Counted from the first letter of the stretch, positions 47,130-57,133 are shown. The stretch: DNA of 64,000 nucleotides from Platerodrilus igneus (GCA_036346225.1 JARFIW010000942.1:1116001-1180000), one strand, 5' to 3'. Program-made: numbers and translations. Notes: generated by a model not told the origin, from the letters alone.

Positions 47130-48794
47130 TCAATCTCGTAACATCTTGTTAATCTCGGCTTTAACCCTATTTCTAATAGCAAACGGAATTGGATACACCT
47201 TTGTATTAAACCCGTTGTCTTCCGTGACCTCTAACTTATGCATGTATCGCTCGCCAATCTTAGGCTCTTCATTGAATAACCCTACATACTTATTAAATAA
47301 TTCTTCTAACTTCGCCTTTATCTCAATACTCACTTTTCCAATCTGTTCATCCTTAATTAATCTCACAAACATATTACATAATCGTACTTTAACCTGTCTA
47401 TAATCACTTGTCCTATCCATTCCTAATCCCGACTTATCTATATTATCTCCATTCCTATATTCCTCACTAACCGTAGACACCATCCATAACTTATCTTTAT
47501 CAAAAATTCGAATCGACCTATCCTTCCCATCTATATTCACTCCAAAATCCTCTATAAAGTCCATTCCTAATATGAAATCTATATGCAACCCCTTTGTAAT
47601 TAAAAACTCTGTCTCCCCTGCATTTTTATCCCCTACAAATATCGGTACACGGATGATCCTATAAATCGTAGTTAACTTTTTATTCATAGCCGACCATAGA
47701 TTAACCCCATCAATCGCTTCTATTCTTCCTTTTAAAAAATCAGCATGTTTTATCACTACCCTCTCATCTACCAGCGACAATTGTGAACCACTATCAATTA
47801 AAGCAACATATATACACTCATTTAAACTAATATTAATGAACAAAAGGTTCTTTTTTTTCAAATTATAATTATTTACTAACAAGTCTTTTAAACTATAAAC
47901 CACGTCGACCTTTAATCCTTTACATTTGTTCTCCCAAAATTTGCGTTTTTTTTCTAAGGGTGCCTCGTGTATCTGCACCACTTCAATTTGATCCGTGTCC
48001 TGAGTCCTTGCGTTGGTCGTTATATGGTGGACATTCGCGTCCCTGTCCGTCCGGCTATATCCGTTCTGTGTACCGCCCCCTGTATTTCGACCGTCATCCG
48101 CGTTGTCGTCGCGCTGGTACCTGTTTTGTCTTGGTATGTCGTTCTCCCGGTGTTCCCTATTGTAGTATGGTCTCCTGTTTCCGTCGTGTCCCCAGTGATT
48201 TCGGTTTCCGTGGTTAAAATAGTCCTGTCGGTAGCTGGGTCGATGTTCGTGATGGAAATTGTCCTGTCTATGGTTGGGTCGCTGTTCGTGATACGTATGT
48301 CGCCTGTTGTCATCCCTATAACCCCGGTGTTGATCCCAATGACTAGTCCGTGTTTTTGTCTCCAGTGCCGTGGCCAAATCGAAATTTCTCATAACGCCTA
48401 AAAATTCCCGCAGTGTTTTAACATTATGGACCACAACCATCTTAGTCACTTCCGGCTCCATGTGTCCCGCAAGTAGTAGTATGATGTCGTCCTCGCCCAA
48501 CTTTGGTGTCAAGTGCTGTGCCTGGTTGAACTTGTCTATCGCGTATTCTTCGCGAGTCCCGTGTGTCCGACTGTAGTGTCCTGTAATCAAATTTGTACGT
48601 ATGTCCGTCCTGGTGCGTGTTGCTCCAGAACTGTTCCATAAATAGTCGTCGAAATTCGCGTAGGTGTCGTACTGTCTGCATATGATATTGTGCCACTTTT
48701 CCGCGTTCCCTGTCAATGTCGCCCCTACTATCTGTAACTTAGTTCTTTCATTTTCCGATTCGACGATCTCGTCCAGTCTGTCTAGGAATCCCAT
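47130..48794 (-). CDS. Gypsy unit 2 capsid-nucleocapsid-protease polyprotein, 554 codons
   Basis: The longest intact frame in the window. Residues 1-150 are a capsid domain (LQIVGATLTGNAEKWHNI, FNQAQHLTPKLGEDDIILLL). Residues 150-240 are rich in Arg, His, Asn and Tyr (HRGYRDDNRRHTYHEQRPNH and similar) and contain no CCHC zinc knuckle. The aspartic protease has its active site, ALIDSGSQLSLV, at about residue 334 and HIDFILGMDFIEDFG at about 406. The frame ends LRD-TGA, and the same frame continues as IIEPAKTQYVNPVV into the RT. The true N-terminus lies further upstream in the frameshifted Gag start. It acts in particle assembly and polyprotein cleavage of the element. Confidence 0.87.
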   Translation of the reverse strand: MGFLDRLDEIVESENERTKLQIVGATLTGNAEKWHNIICRQYDTYANFDDYLWNSSGATRTRTDIRTNLITGHYSRTHGTREEYAIDKFNQAQHLTPKLGEDDIILLLAGHMEPEVTKMVVVHNVKTLREFLGVMRNFDLATALETKTRTSHWDQHRGYRDDNRRHTYHEQRPNHRQDNFHHEHRPSYRQDYFNHGNRNHWGHDGNRRPYYNREHRENDIPRQNRYQRDDNADDGRNTGGGTQNGYSRTDRDANVHHITTNARTQDTDQIEVVQIHEAPLEKKRKFWENKCKGLKVDVVYSLKDLLVNNYNLKKKNLLFINISLNECIYVALIDSGSQLSLVDERVVIKHADFLKGRIEAIDGVNLWSAMNKKLTTIYRIIRVPIFVGDKNAGETEFLITKGLHIDFILGMDFIEDFGVNIDGKDRSIRIFDKDKLWMVSTVSEEYRNGDNIDKSGLGMDRTSDYRQVKVRLCNMFVRLIKDEQIGKVSIEIKAKLEELFNKYVGLFNEEPKIGERYMHKLEVTEDNGFNTKVYPIPFAIRNRVKAEINKMLRD

Positions 48795-49109
48795 CGGCTG
48801 TTCTGTCTTCCGTCCTTCAAATTTTGGTAGCGTCCCTGTTAAATTTGATGTGCTGTCCGTAGTCCAGTCCTATGCGCCGTCGTTCTAGGTCGTCAATTTT
48901 TCATGTATTTGTCTTACTCGTGTCCTACCCGGTTTTCTACTACAGTAACTTTGTCGTCCAGTTGTGTCTTAGTGTTCAAATTTTCGGTCTGTATCGTCTC
49001 TAAGATTTGTCCTAAATTCCTGTAATTTGTCAAATGTCTTTTGTCGCATCGTTTGAATTTCGGAATGTAACGTCAGTAAAACCACTGACCATTGTCTCCT
49101 CCACTGTCT

Positions 49110-49828
49110 CTACGCGTGTCTTGATTTCGTCCGTATGTCCGTTTTTGTCGCGTTCATGTCTCCCTGAATCTGTACCAGCGTGTTTTCTAATTTGTCATCT
49201 ATTCTGTCAATCTTCTCGTGTACCTCAGTCCTTATGTCGTCCTTTACGTTTTGTATTTGTGTGAGTAGATAGTCCTTTGTATTATTCAATTTGGCCGTCA
49301 GTTCCGCGTGTGCCGTCCTAAACTCGTTTCTCAGTTCGATGTGTGAATCTTCAATTTGGTTTGTTAAAGTCGTTTGTAAAGTCGTTATTTTATTTGTTAG
49401 TTGCGTATTCGCCTCTTTTTGTTCAATCTGTGACATTTCAAATTTTTTTGTTAAATTTGTTTGCGCAGTTTTAAAATCGTTCGATAGTTCCGCCTTCAGT
49501 TCCGTGTTTGCATTTTCAAATTTGTTTGTTAGTTCCGTCTGTGAAGTTTTAAAATCGTTTTGCAAATTTGTTTGCAAGCTCATTATGAGTCGTATTAGGT
49601 CCTGGGTTCCGGCGATTTCTGCTACCCTTACCTCCGGTGCCGTCGGCTGGTCCGGTCCTTGTCTGACGCCTCCGGGTCTGTCTGCCTCGCCTCCGTCTCC
49701 TGGATGTCTCCCCCTGCGTCTATCTCTATGTCCTGTGTCCTAATTTCATCGTTTAGTGTCGTGATTTCTGCTTCAATTCCGTATATCAGTCCCGATCTCG
49801 TAATCCGTTTCATTGCTGGGTCCGTCAT
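49110..49828 (-). pseudogene. Gypsy unit 2 Gag amino-terminal coiled coil
   Basis: 49828-49628 begins MTDPAMKRITRSGLIYG and carries an acidic segment with EARQTDPEASDKD. A one- or two-base difference from unit 1 near 49653 shifts the frame, and 49583-49110 continues as a long coiled coil (KFENANTELKAELSNDFKTA; RTEVHEKIDRIDDKLENTL). The continuation to the capsid frame near 48890 is shifted again. Gag would start here if the indels are errors. Confidence 0.8.
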
Positions 49829-49974
49829 CTCTGCAGCCTGTCTTTGTACTTGTATGCCTGAAAATATCTAACTACTGGCCCCACCTAATCTCAAGCTCCC
49901 GTGTCCTACTACTATTTCTGTCTAATTTCAACTCAATCTAGCCTTTTTCAGCCCCGCGTTGGGTTTGCCACATA

Positions 49975-51670
49975 TATTCTACCCCCTCTTGCTTTTATTT
50001 ACTTTTACTTTACTTTACTTTACTTGGGTTTTTAACTATAGTCTTCCTTTTTATTTTTATAAACTTTAAAAATGTGCACACCTAATGCACTCCCCGTACT
50101 TGCACCGTTTGGTTGGTTCTTTTATTAAATATTTATTGCAATGCCTCGACTCTATAAAACTCTTAATCTCAGGGTATTCAAACTACTTATAGTGGATTCC
50201 GTTATAAGTAGATGTGCTACGTCCAACCAAAGTGCAATCTTTTGTTTTACTACTAAAATTGCTACTCTACTTTTGTATATGCCAAAATTTCTAATTAGAT
50301 CAAAGTTACTATGTGCCAAATTAAATTACAACCAAAATTTGTATGACTAATTTTTGACGTATTAAAGAATATGATTTTAAACACTCACCTGGTCTATACT
50401 CTGTTGATGCCTCGCTGAATCCTGGCACAAAATCCTAATCACCATATACGTCTTCACAATGATGCTCTTGAATTTCCGTGCAGCTTCCAGGTGTCCTCGA
50501 ATTTTAACTGTTCCCCAATATCTGAAATGATTAACCCAAATTTTAAATTTAGAAAATACCGTGTTACAACTTCCCTTGTGCTAATATCCTCTTCGAATTC
50601 TTGTTTCCTCTATAAAACCGTCCGCTTCTCCGTATCTAATCTCCAATCTACTCGTTTCTTTATCTTTCTGTTCGATGCTCCTTCTAACCTTAAACCACAA
50701 TCCAATATCCAACTTTTAATCTATATAATCACTCTCGATAACCTTCTAACTTTGAACCACACTCCAATATCCAAACTTCTAATCTGTATAACCACTCGAT
50801 GACCTTCTAACTTTGAACCACACTCCAATATCCAACTTCTAATCTGTATAACCACTCTCGATGACCTTCTACCTTTAAGACCACTCTCCAAATCCAATTT
50901 CTAATCGTCGCACAATCACTACTATTCCCTTTATAATTCCTATGTTTGTATCTTTTACCACTTTTCAATTAAACTCATTTTAAAACAATTACTTTTATTT
51001 TCTTTTTCAAATTATCTGAATACAAATTAGCACAGCTCTGAAAACACGTCTTTTACAAAATTGGTTCGAAAATAATCTTCTTTGTTTACTCTCTAAGGCG
51101 ACCATGTTAATTCTCTACTAGCCTACTACATCTTAAAATTCATCACAAATAGTTAAGTCCGTGTCGCACATACCATAGTTCATGTCTTTTATACAGTTTC
51201 ATAATCACATTAAATTCTAATATATGTCCTAAATCTTTACATTCAACCAATCACATTTTACGATGTTTTAACTAATAATTTTGGGTTTACAAATATTGTC
51301 CAAAAGTTGATTCTATAGAAAATGAAACCAAAATAATTTACCCTTGACCCTGGATGCATGTTGATAGTGAACATTCACAGACGCATCCGGCTTTTGGACG
51401 GCAAATGTACTTTCAAAGGCTTTTAAAATTCAACTCGGTATAAACCCTTGAGCATTTCACATCTTACTACGCCACTTAGTCATTTTAAAATTTCCTTTTG
51501 GCACTGAATTCCAACTACTATATTTGAATGGTATTTTAGTGTACATAAAATACGGCAAACATACATTTTTAAGTATATGTGATCGATTATGTGGATTATT
51601 TTTGTTTGGCGTATACTATCTTGTACTAAACAACCCTTATAACTCTTAGTAGCTCCCTTAGACATTATAT

Positions 51671-51671
<1 letters not shown>
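49975..51671 (-). repeat. Gypsy LTR, right copy
   Basis: The 5' LTR of unit 2, about 1,697 bp. It ends in the common string TTAGACATTATATT and then passes into the TA microsatellite rather than the polypurine tract, which marks the outer boundary of the array. Small indels distinguish it from the other two copies (for example CTCTTCGAATTC against CTCTTGAATTC). Confidence 0.9.
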
Positions 51672-51709
<38 letters not shown>

Positions 51710-52500
51710 ATATATATATTTAAGGTTTTTTAAAAATTACAAACGAATCGGAATAGAAATTGAATTAATCGTATGTATAAAATTACGAAACTTTTGAAAT
51801 GTACTTGTAATATTTAGGATGGATAATAAAGAAAGTTTTGTAATATACATTTAATAAAAATTGCATATAATAAAAAAATGTTAAAGGAAGTAGTAATACA
51901 TAAAGTAGAGGGCCTCGGCTATTATTTTCAAAAGTTAAAAAAATAGATACATCAGAGCACTGAACCATGTACCTTCAGTGCTAATTAGACTGACGTATAC
52001 AATAATTTTTGTTTTCATTTCCTTCCACCAATGAACTTTTTAAAGTTTTCTATATTTTTTTTTGTTGAAACCGTTCAAATTAAAAAGTAATAACTTTTTA
52101 GATTTAAAATTAACATAGCATTATGTCTTAGGATCCTTTGGGTTTGATTTATATGTATTGTAGTTCTGGAGAAAGCTGTAATGGTGCTGGTTTAAGTACA
52201 CCTCTCAACTTTAAAGTGAATGCTGGCTTGCACTCTTTAATTTGGGGGGAGGGGGCAAAATCAACTCTAACGTAAAGTTTATCACTATTATTCGTTACTT
52301 TTATTACTATAAAACAACTAATATATTGTCTATTTCATAATGAATCATGTGCCAAACAAAATTGTATGTCTATGATTAGAGCCTTGAAAATCATATGACT
52401 ACAAACATTCACCATTTCAACCATATCAAGAGTGATTTTTAAGCATTTAGTTGATATTTTATCTTTGATTTCATAATTACTCCTTTATATTTCTTCTTAA
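51672..52500. other. KANSL1: Intron sequence, TA tract then unrecognised
   Basis: TA microsatellite to about 51718, then AT-rich sequence. A GGGGGGAGGGGGC run lies near 52243. No gene or repeat family was recognised. Confidence 0.5.
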
Positions 52501-52857
52501 TCTTCTTTGGGAATTAAACCACTCATAGTTTTTAAAATTATCTTTATTTACGTTTCGATCCATGACCTAGGATCGTTGTCAAAATAATAAAAACTTCAAG
52601 TTTGACATTTATGACATAAATTGAAGGTTACTTTGATTTATTGATGTTTGAAATATTTGGTTTGAGTACACTAAGCAAAAATGTTTAAAAGTTTAAAAAA
52701 ATGATTGCCTTCAATTTGTGTTGCGACCTGGGATCGACTTTCCTTAGGTAGCCAATACGCTTAACGTGAAATCAGCTGATTAATTTTTATTGGTGAATTT
52801 TATATAAATTCAATAATTTGGGAATTGAAAAACATTTTTTAACATGTTTCTATTTAT

Positions 52858-52990
52858 ACAATTGATAGATTTCTAATTTTATGTCTTATTTTACCGAGAT
52901 TCAGTGAATGGGGTTAAGCAACCTGTGGCTACCAAGATCCCCCAATATTTAGAATTTGCCGAAATAATCGTTTTCTAGCTAATATGCTTA
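52858..52990 (-). repeat. Module A without an RTE tail
   Basis: On the minus strand this is module A from TAGAAAACGATTATTTCGGC through GGGGGATCTTGGTAGCCACA to AAGACATAAAATTAGAAAT, and then the match stops. No RTE sequence follows, unlike the four other copies. It could be 3'-truncated, or module A could exist as its own repeat. Confidence 0.6.
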
Positions 52991-53147
52991 TTGTTATGTA
53001 ATTAGTTATTGTATGTATAAATAGAAATCATGTATGTAGGCTGTATTTCATGTTAATATCGCAAGGAAAACCCAGGAAAAACTTGCAATGCTACCTAGAT
53101 ATTGTGGGCATTTGATCTTCATTTGTTATTTCTTTTAGTAATGGAAT

Positions 53148-53580
53148 CTATTGTTTACTGAAAGTCACGGATTCGTTTGCAACGCAGTTATTTTTATGTA
53201 AGGTTATATAAGCAGCTTCTTTGATTTTCCTTTTTTGGTGGTTTTCTTCTTTGTCGATAATTTTTGCGTCTTCCCATTTTATTTTATGACTGGAGTCCCA
53301 TGCATGTTGGCAAATCATGGATTTTTCAAATTTTCTATTTTTTATATATGATTTATGTTCTCTTAATCGAACTTCAAATGGTCTGGAACTTTCCCCTATA
53401 TAAAACTTATTACATTCGCATGGTATTTTGTAGATACAGTTTTTTGAACTTTGTATTGCGTTTTTGGGTTTTGTTTTTGTTAATTGTGCTCTTAGTGTAT
53501 TGTTGGTTCTAAATACTGTTTTAATTCTAAATTTGTTTCCTATTCTTTGAATTTTTTCGGAAAATCCTTTTATGTATGGT
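53148..53580 (-). pseudogene. Penelope GIY-YIG endonuclease domain (partial)
   Basis: GIY-YIG nucleases cut DNA with a conserved Tyr and Arg. Here CIYKIPCECNKFYIGESSRP supplies the Tyr pair in the Penelope form (YKI...YIG), and VRLREHKSYIKN supplies the Arg region. Cys and His residues downstream (ICQHAWDSSHKIKWEDAKII) fit the Penelope C-terminal pattern, followed by REEN-type KEENHQKRKIKEAAYI. The frame is open to its natural end FSKQ. The first 24 residues of the longer ORF are probably not part of the element. Confidence 0.82.
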
Positions 53581-53651
53581 ATTGAGAAGATTAAGAAGAA
53601 TGCTAAACAAACCACAACAAACATACAGGGAGTATTTACTCCTTTATACAC

Positions 53652-55060
53652 AGATTTTCATGCAAATCTTTTATTGCACTGAAATTAACATTTTTTACTG
53701 TGCATTAATATTATCTTTTAGTATGGAATGTTTTGACCTTTGTGTAGTTCTTCGAATCGAACTGCTGAAGAATTTTTTTTTGTAACATTTTCTACATTCT
53801 TTGCAATTATACTATTGTCAAGGCTATTGAACACCAATTTGTGCGGTTGATAGGGCTTTCGAATGTACAAATTTTAGCTGTACAGAGGGCATAATATTGC
53901 ACAGATATTCAATACAAGAATAAATGTTAGTAATGTACATCAAGGAAATTGCTTACTTTGTAATCAACTAAGTAGTTTAGTAAAGTCAAATTACTAGATC
54001 CTTATATATTGACAAACCCCGCATGAATTAATGTGCTTTTTTCTTCTAAGGGTGTTAGTATGGATTGTTGTAAACCAGTCACTAACTATACGATTGCGGG
54101 CAATTGTTATACTATTGTGCAATTGTTAAAGCCACATAATTCGTATAACACGTATCACCATGTTTTAAGTATTGCGCAATAGTCAAATTTTCATGCACAT
54201 TTAAAGTCAAATTTTCTACACTATATAGGTAAAACAGATTACTCATTTTGATGGTATTTTGTAGCTAAATCTCAGGGTCCATGTTTGTGGGTAGATTACG
54301 CCATTGCTGAATTTCAAATTGCCAATCTGTCCATCCTAAAACTCTGTGCTCGTAGAGGAATGAAGGAATACCAGGTAGAGGTGCACGAAGGTAAAGATAA
54401 AGGAACCTACATCCCTAAAAAGAGAAAAGACACACATTACAGATAGGTGTTCTTGGCTTCAAGTATCGTGGCTTAATGGCGTCTTATAACACCGCTCGCA
54501 CTCTGCCATTCACTCTGCGCAGGCACGACCGGGGACGTAAATTGTAATTTTTTAATTTAAAAATATTTTTAGGAATTTATTTACAAATTAAAGCTAACTC
54601 TAAAAATGTACATTGCCAAATTTTGACATGTAACAGGATTGCAATAAATAGTTCATCGACTCTTATCCAGTCGATACAGCGAAGGTCCTAGATACCCTAC
54701 AACATAATGGAACAAAAAGATAATTAACAAGTAGGGTGGAAAGGAATTCCAAAGGTAGCTTCACTGCATTACCTGTGCTGACACAATCACCTTGTCGGTT
54801 CGGTCTGATCGCCCAAGGTCATGGCATTTATTCACACCAACCTGTGAAAACCCCTTTTCTATGTCGCATATTTTCATTGGTTGAAGCAATAAAGCACTTT
54901 ACTTCAACGCGTGAGAAAACGTCTATGTAGCAAAATACACATAATAAATTATGTTATTCCCCTAACAGTGCTTGGACCTCAAACCCACATTTATAATGCG
55001 TCATTACCTACTTACTAGCTAAATTATGGTGGGAAATATACTTCCAATTAAGGATTGGAA
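53652..55060. other. KANSL1: Intron sequence, mostly unrecognised
   Basis: 54358-54458 resembles 4190-4280 (see that entry). The rest shows no ORF or repeat I can name. A more GC-rich stretch at 54440-54540 has no coding match. Confidence 0.4.
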
Positions 55061-55081
55061 ATGCTGTATTAAAATAAAGCT

Positions 55082-55341
55082 ACGCCCAAGGTCCCGGGTT
55101 CGAATCCCGACACGGTCCGCTTGAAAAATGTTAGGCGAGCATTTTTCACAAAAATACACCCTCGTTCGGATGAGAGGTAAAATGGAGGTCCCGTGTGTGA
55201 GTGTTGTCACGCACGTTAAAGATCCCTACCTTGCTTGGAACAGCAAGGGTTCGGCAAAATTCCAAATTTTCCAGGTAAAAAAAAACTCGCTTCCTGGCCA
55301 ATGTAGTACCTTCGGGTGGAGCATTGGAAAATCAAATGTAA
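55082..55341 (+). mobile_element. tRNA-derived SINE with clear target-site duplication
   Basis: The copy starts within the tRNA-like head at CCAAGGTCCCGGGTTCGAAT (a perfect B box, GGTTCGAATCC, is present) and ends GGAGCATTGGAAAATCAAAT. Flanking TGTATTAAAATAAAGCT occurs at 55065-55081 and 55342-55358, a 17-bp duplication typical of LINE-driven target-primed insertion. The A-box half of the head is missing, so it is slightly 5'-truncated. It lies in the KANSL1 intron. Confidence 0.9.
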
Positions 55342-55782
55342 TGTATTAAAATAAAGCTCATAGAACAAATGGGGCATAACATCTTGCTATATAATGTATC
55401 CCTCATATCAAAATGATGATCAATATCAAAATACACCATTGCAATTTTAATCGCAGGTATTTAATTTAATCGCTAATATATATTACTTATTGTAAAAGTG
55501 TAAATAAAAATGAAACTGTTGGTTTGCCATAAAATGATTGTAGATAAAATGTTGTAAAAGTTAGAGAATTAATCATCTTAAGACTTATGCTCAAATTATA
55601 AACTTGCCCATTTAAGCATTAAAAATGCCTTCTTACATTTGTACCGTACATAATTTCTGTACCTTCATACTAAAAATTGAGCACTATGTAGAAAATGGCA
55701 TAAAAGTCTTATTTTGGTGTTTCTGTGCAATCTTTCCAAATATTTTTAAAACTAGTATGCATTGAATATCACTTCTTTTTAG

Positions 55783-56154
55783 GATATATACAATTAAAGT
55801 AACAAAAATTAATGTTCCAGAACTAAAAGACAAATTTCGAGGGCGTAAACCAGCATTACATTCATTAGCAAGACTGAGAAGAAAACAACATGCCGAAAAA
55901 TTAGCTTTGGCGCAACTACCATCATCAGCGGTAGAAAGTAGTAATGAAGATATAGATCCATGTGGACTATCAAATTCATCTACGAAAACCGAATCACGTA
56001 GTTCCTCACCTTTATTACCAATGCAGAGCATCTCTGGTTATAAACGTAATAATCGAATAAGTTCATATGACATAGACAACATTGTGATACCTTATAGTGT
56101 AGCTGCAGCAACGAGAGTTGAACGATTACAATACAAAGAAATTTTAACGCCCAA
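55783..56154 (+). CDS. KANSL1: KANSL1 exon with the start of the PEHE domain
   Basis: The acceptor is CACTTCTTTTTAG. The exon begins with the last base of a codon and encodes [40 protein letters not shown], a Ser-rich middle ([15 protein letters not shown]), and then [20 protein letters not shown] and [12 protein letters not shown]. The last two segments are the signature opening of the PEHE domain of KANSL1, which in the fly and human proteins binds the KAT8/MOF acetyltransferase. It ends at the donor CCCAA|GTAAGT, two bases into a codon. The rest of the PEHE domain must lie in an exon to the right, which I did not find before 64000. Confidence 0.94.
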
Positions 56155-56984
56155 GTAAGTTTTTGTATTTATAGGATAAAGGTAACTTGTAATAGTAATA
56201 ATATTCTCATCATATCCATTATCAATGTGCTTCTTTTTAAGTATTTTTATATCTCGAGAATGTTTGTTGTAAACTAAAAATAAGAATGAATGTATTAAAA
56301 TAGTAATGTTTTAAATAGTATTTTAGTTCTTTCATATTTTTGCAATAACCTTTACAGGAATTGTAATGAGTTATTTTGTTTTACAAATGGAAAGCCTAGA
56401 AAATTAATCAACAAATGAACTACTAATGAAACTGCGATTTTCTTCGATATTGCATGGGGAGTTTAGTTAAAAAATATATTTAAAATTCGCATGGCCAAAC
56501 CTTGGAAGTAGACTGCTGGAAGTACATTTAGAAATACACAAGCTAAATTATTTTGTAGTAGGGCCAGTCATCTAGAATTTTATACCTATTATTGCTTGCT
56601 GGAACCTTCACAATGAAATTACAGTCTTCAATTTGAAAAATCAGAGCTGAATGTGCATAGCTTGAACTGTGCCAATTGTAACCTTTTGTTATACACAATA
56701 TATCAATCGCACTGTCAGTGTGAAGCTAAGATCTTGCTAATAAAGTAGTTTTTGTAATATTGTTTGCTTTGAACAAAAAAGATACAGATTTTTAATTAAA
56801 TCGTTTAAATATCATTTACTATATACAGCTTGTTCCAGGATTCTTCAATATACGTGTCATGCCCAAAAAATAAATTAAAATTTTGTAACGCGAACATACA
56901 TTGTAAAATCCTTAACCATTTTGATTTTTAAAAATAAAATTTGTTATGTGTGAATGAATCGTTAGACAGTTAAATTTTTTATTG
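56155..56984. other. KANSL1: KANSL1 intron, no recognised feature
   Basis: AT-rich sequence following the GTAAGT donor. No ORF, repeat family or RNA gene was seen. Confidence 0.5.
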
Positions 56985-57100
56985 CCCAGAAGGGACTGGA
57001 ATCCTGTAACAAATTAACAGTGCACTGGCTAACTACAGTGGTGTGGGAGTGAGACCCTATATAAACAAACGAAAATAGAAAAAAATTACTAAATGCAAAT
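56985..57100 (+). repeat. Dispersed repeat R, copy 3 (first block)
   Basis: CCCAGAAGGGACTGGAATCC, CTGGCTAACTACAGTGGTGT and GGGAGTGAGACCC, then an A-rich stretch, match the first block of repeat R at 23560 and 33695. The second block was not found, and the mariner element starts shortly after. Confidence 0.5.
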
Positions 57101-57133
57101 AGGAATTGTTGCAATAACAAAACTACGTTACTA

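Larger units (their letters stand above)
35554..51671 (-). mobile_element. Tandem Ty3/gypsy array: three LTRs, two internal regions
   Basis: The order is LTR 35554-37246, internal 37247-42759, LTR 42760-44454, internal 44455-49974 and LTR 49975-51671, giving a period of about 7.21 kb. The coding strand is minus. The internal region has gag with a coiled coil, protease, RT, RNase H and integrase, with no env. Next to the 5' side of each unit the minus strand reads TGGCAAACCCAACGCGGGG, a plausible primer-binding site, and the polypurine tract is about AGTGGGGCC. The arrangement fits unequal recombination between LTRs or an assembly duplication. Exact LTR ends are uncertain by a few bases because the flanks are TA-rich. 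Confidence 0.92.
52505..53651 (-). mobile_element. Penelope-like element, 5'-truncated 3' fragment
   Basis: The minus-strand ORF at 53651-53148 encodes the C-terminal GIY-YIG endonuclease of a Penelope retroelement, preceded by the end of the RT region (IPYIKGFSEKIQRIGNKF). The segment downstream (53147-52505) would be its 3' untranslated region, including a GATCGAAACGTAAATAAA string like those at Penelope ends. A module A copy (52858-52990) lies within it. The RT itself is missing. Confidence 0.75.
26973..55782 (+). other. KANSL1: KANSL1 intron interval of about 28.8 kb, with at least one unlocated exon
   Basis: This interval lies between the middle-region exon and the PEHE exon and is filled by piggyBac, the gypsy array, a Penelope fragment and a SINE. 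Since the left exon ends in phase 1 and the right one starts needing two bases, a direct splice would shift the frame, so at least one exon should lie inside. 27050-29437 contains only AT-rich sequence with short ORFs that I do not recognise, and I could not point to the missing exon there or elsewhere. Confidence 0.7.

Noticed and set aside
35554..51671. Endogenous retrovirus with env
   Set aside because: No third frame lies between integrase and LTR; only about 250 bp remain there. It is a gypsy retrotransposon without env.
53148..53651. Host GIY-YIG repair nuclease (SLX1-like) or homing endonuclease
   Set aside because: The YKI...YIG form, the preceding RT-end segment and the downstream 3' sequence fit a Penelope element instead.
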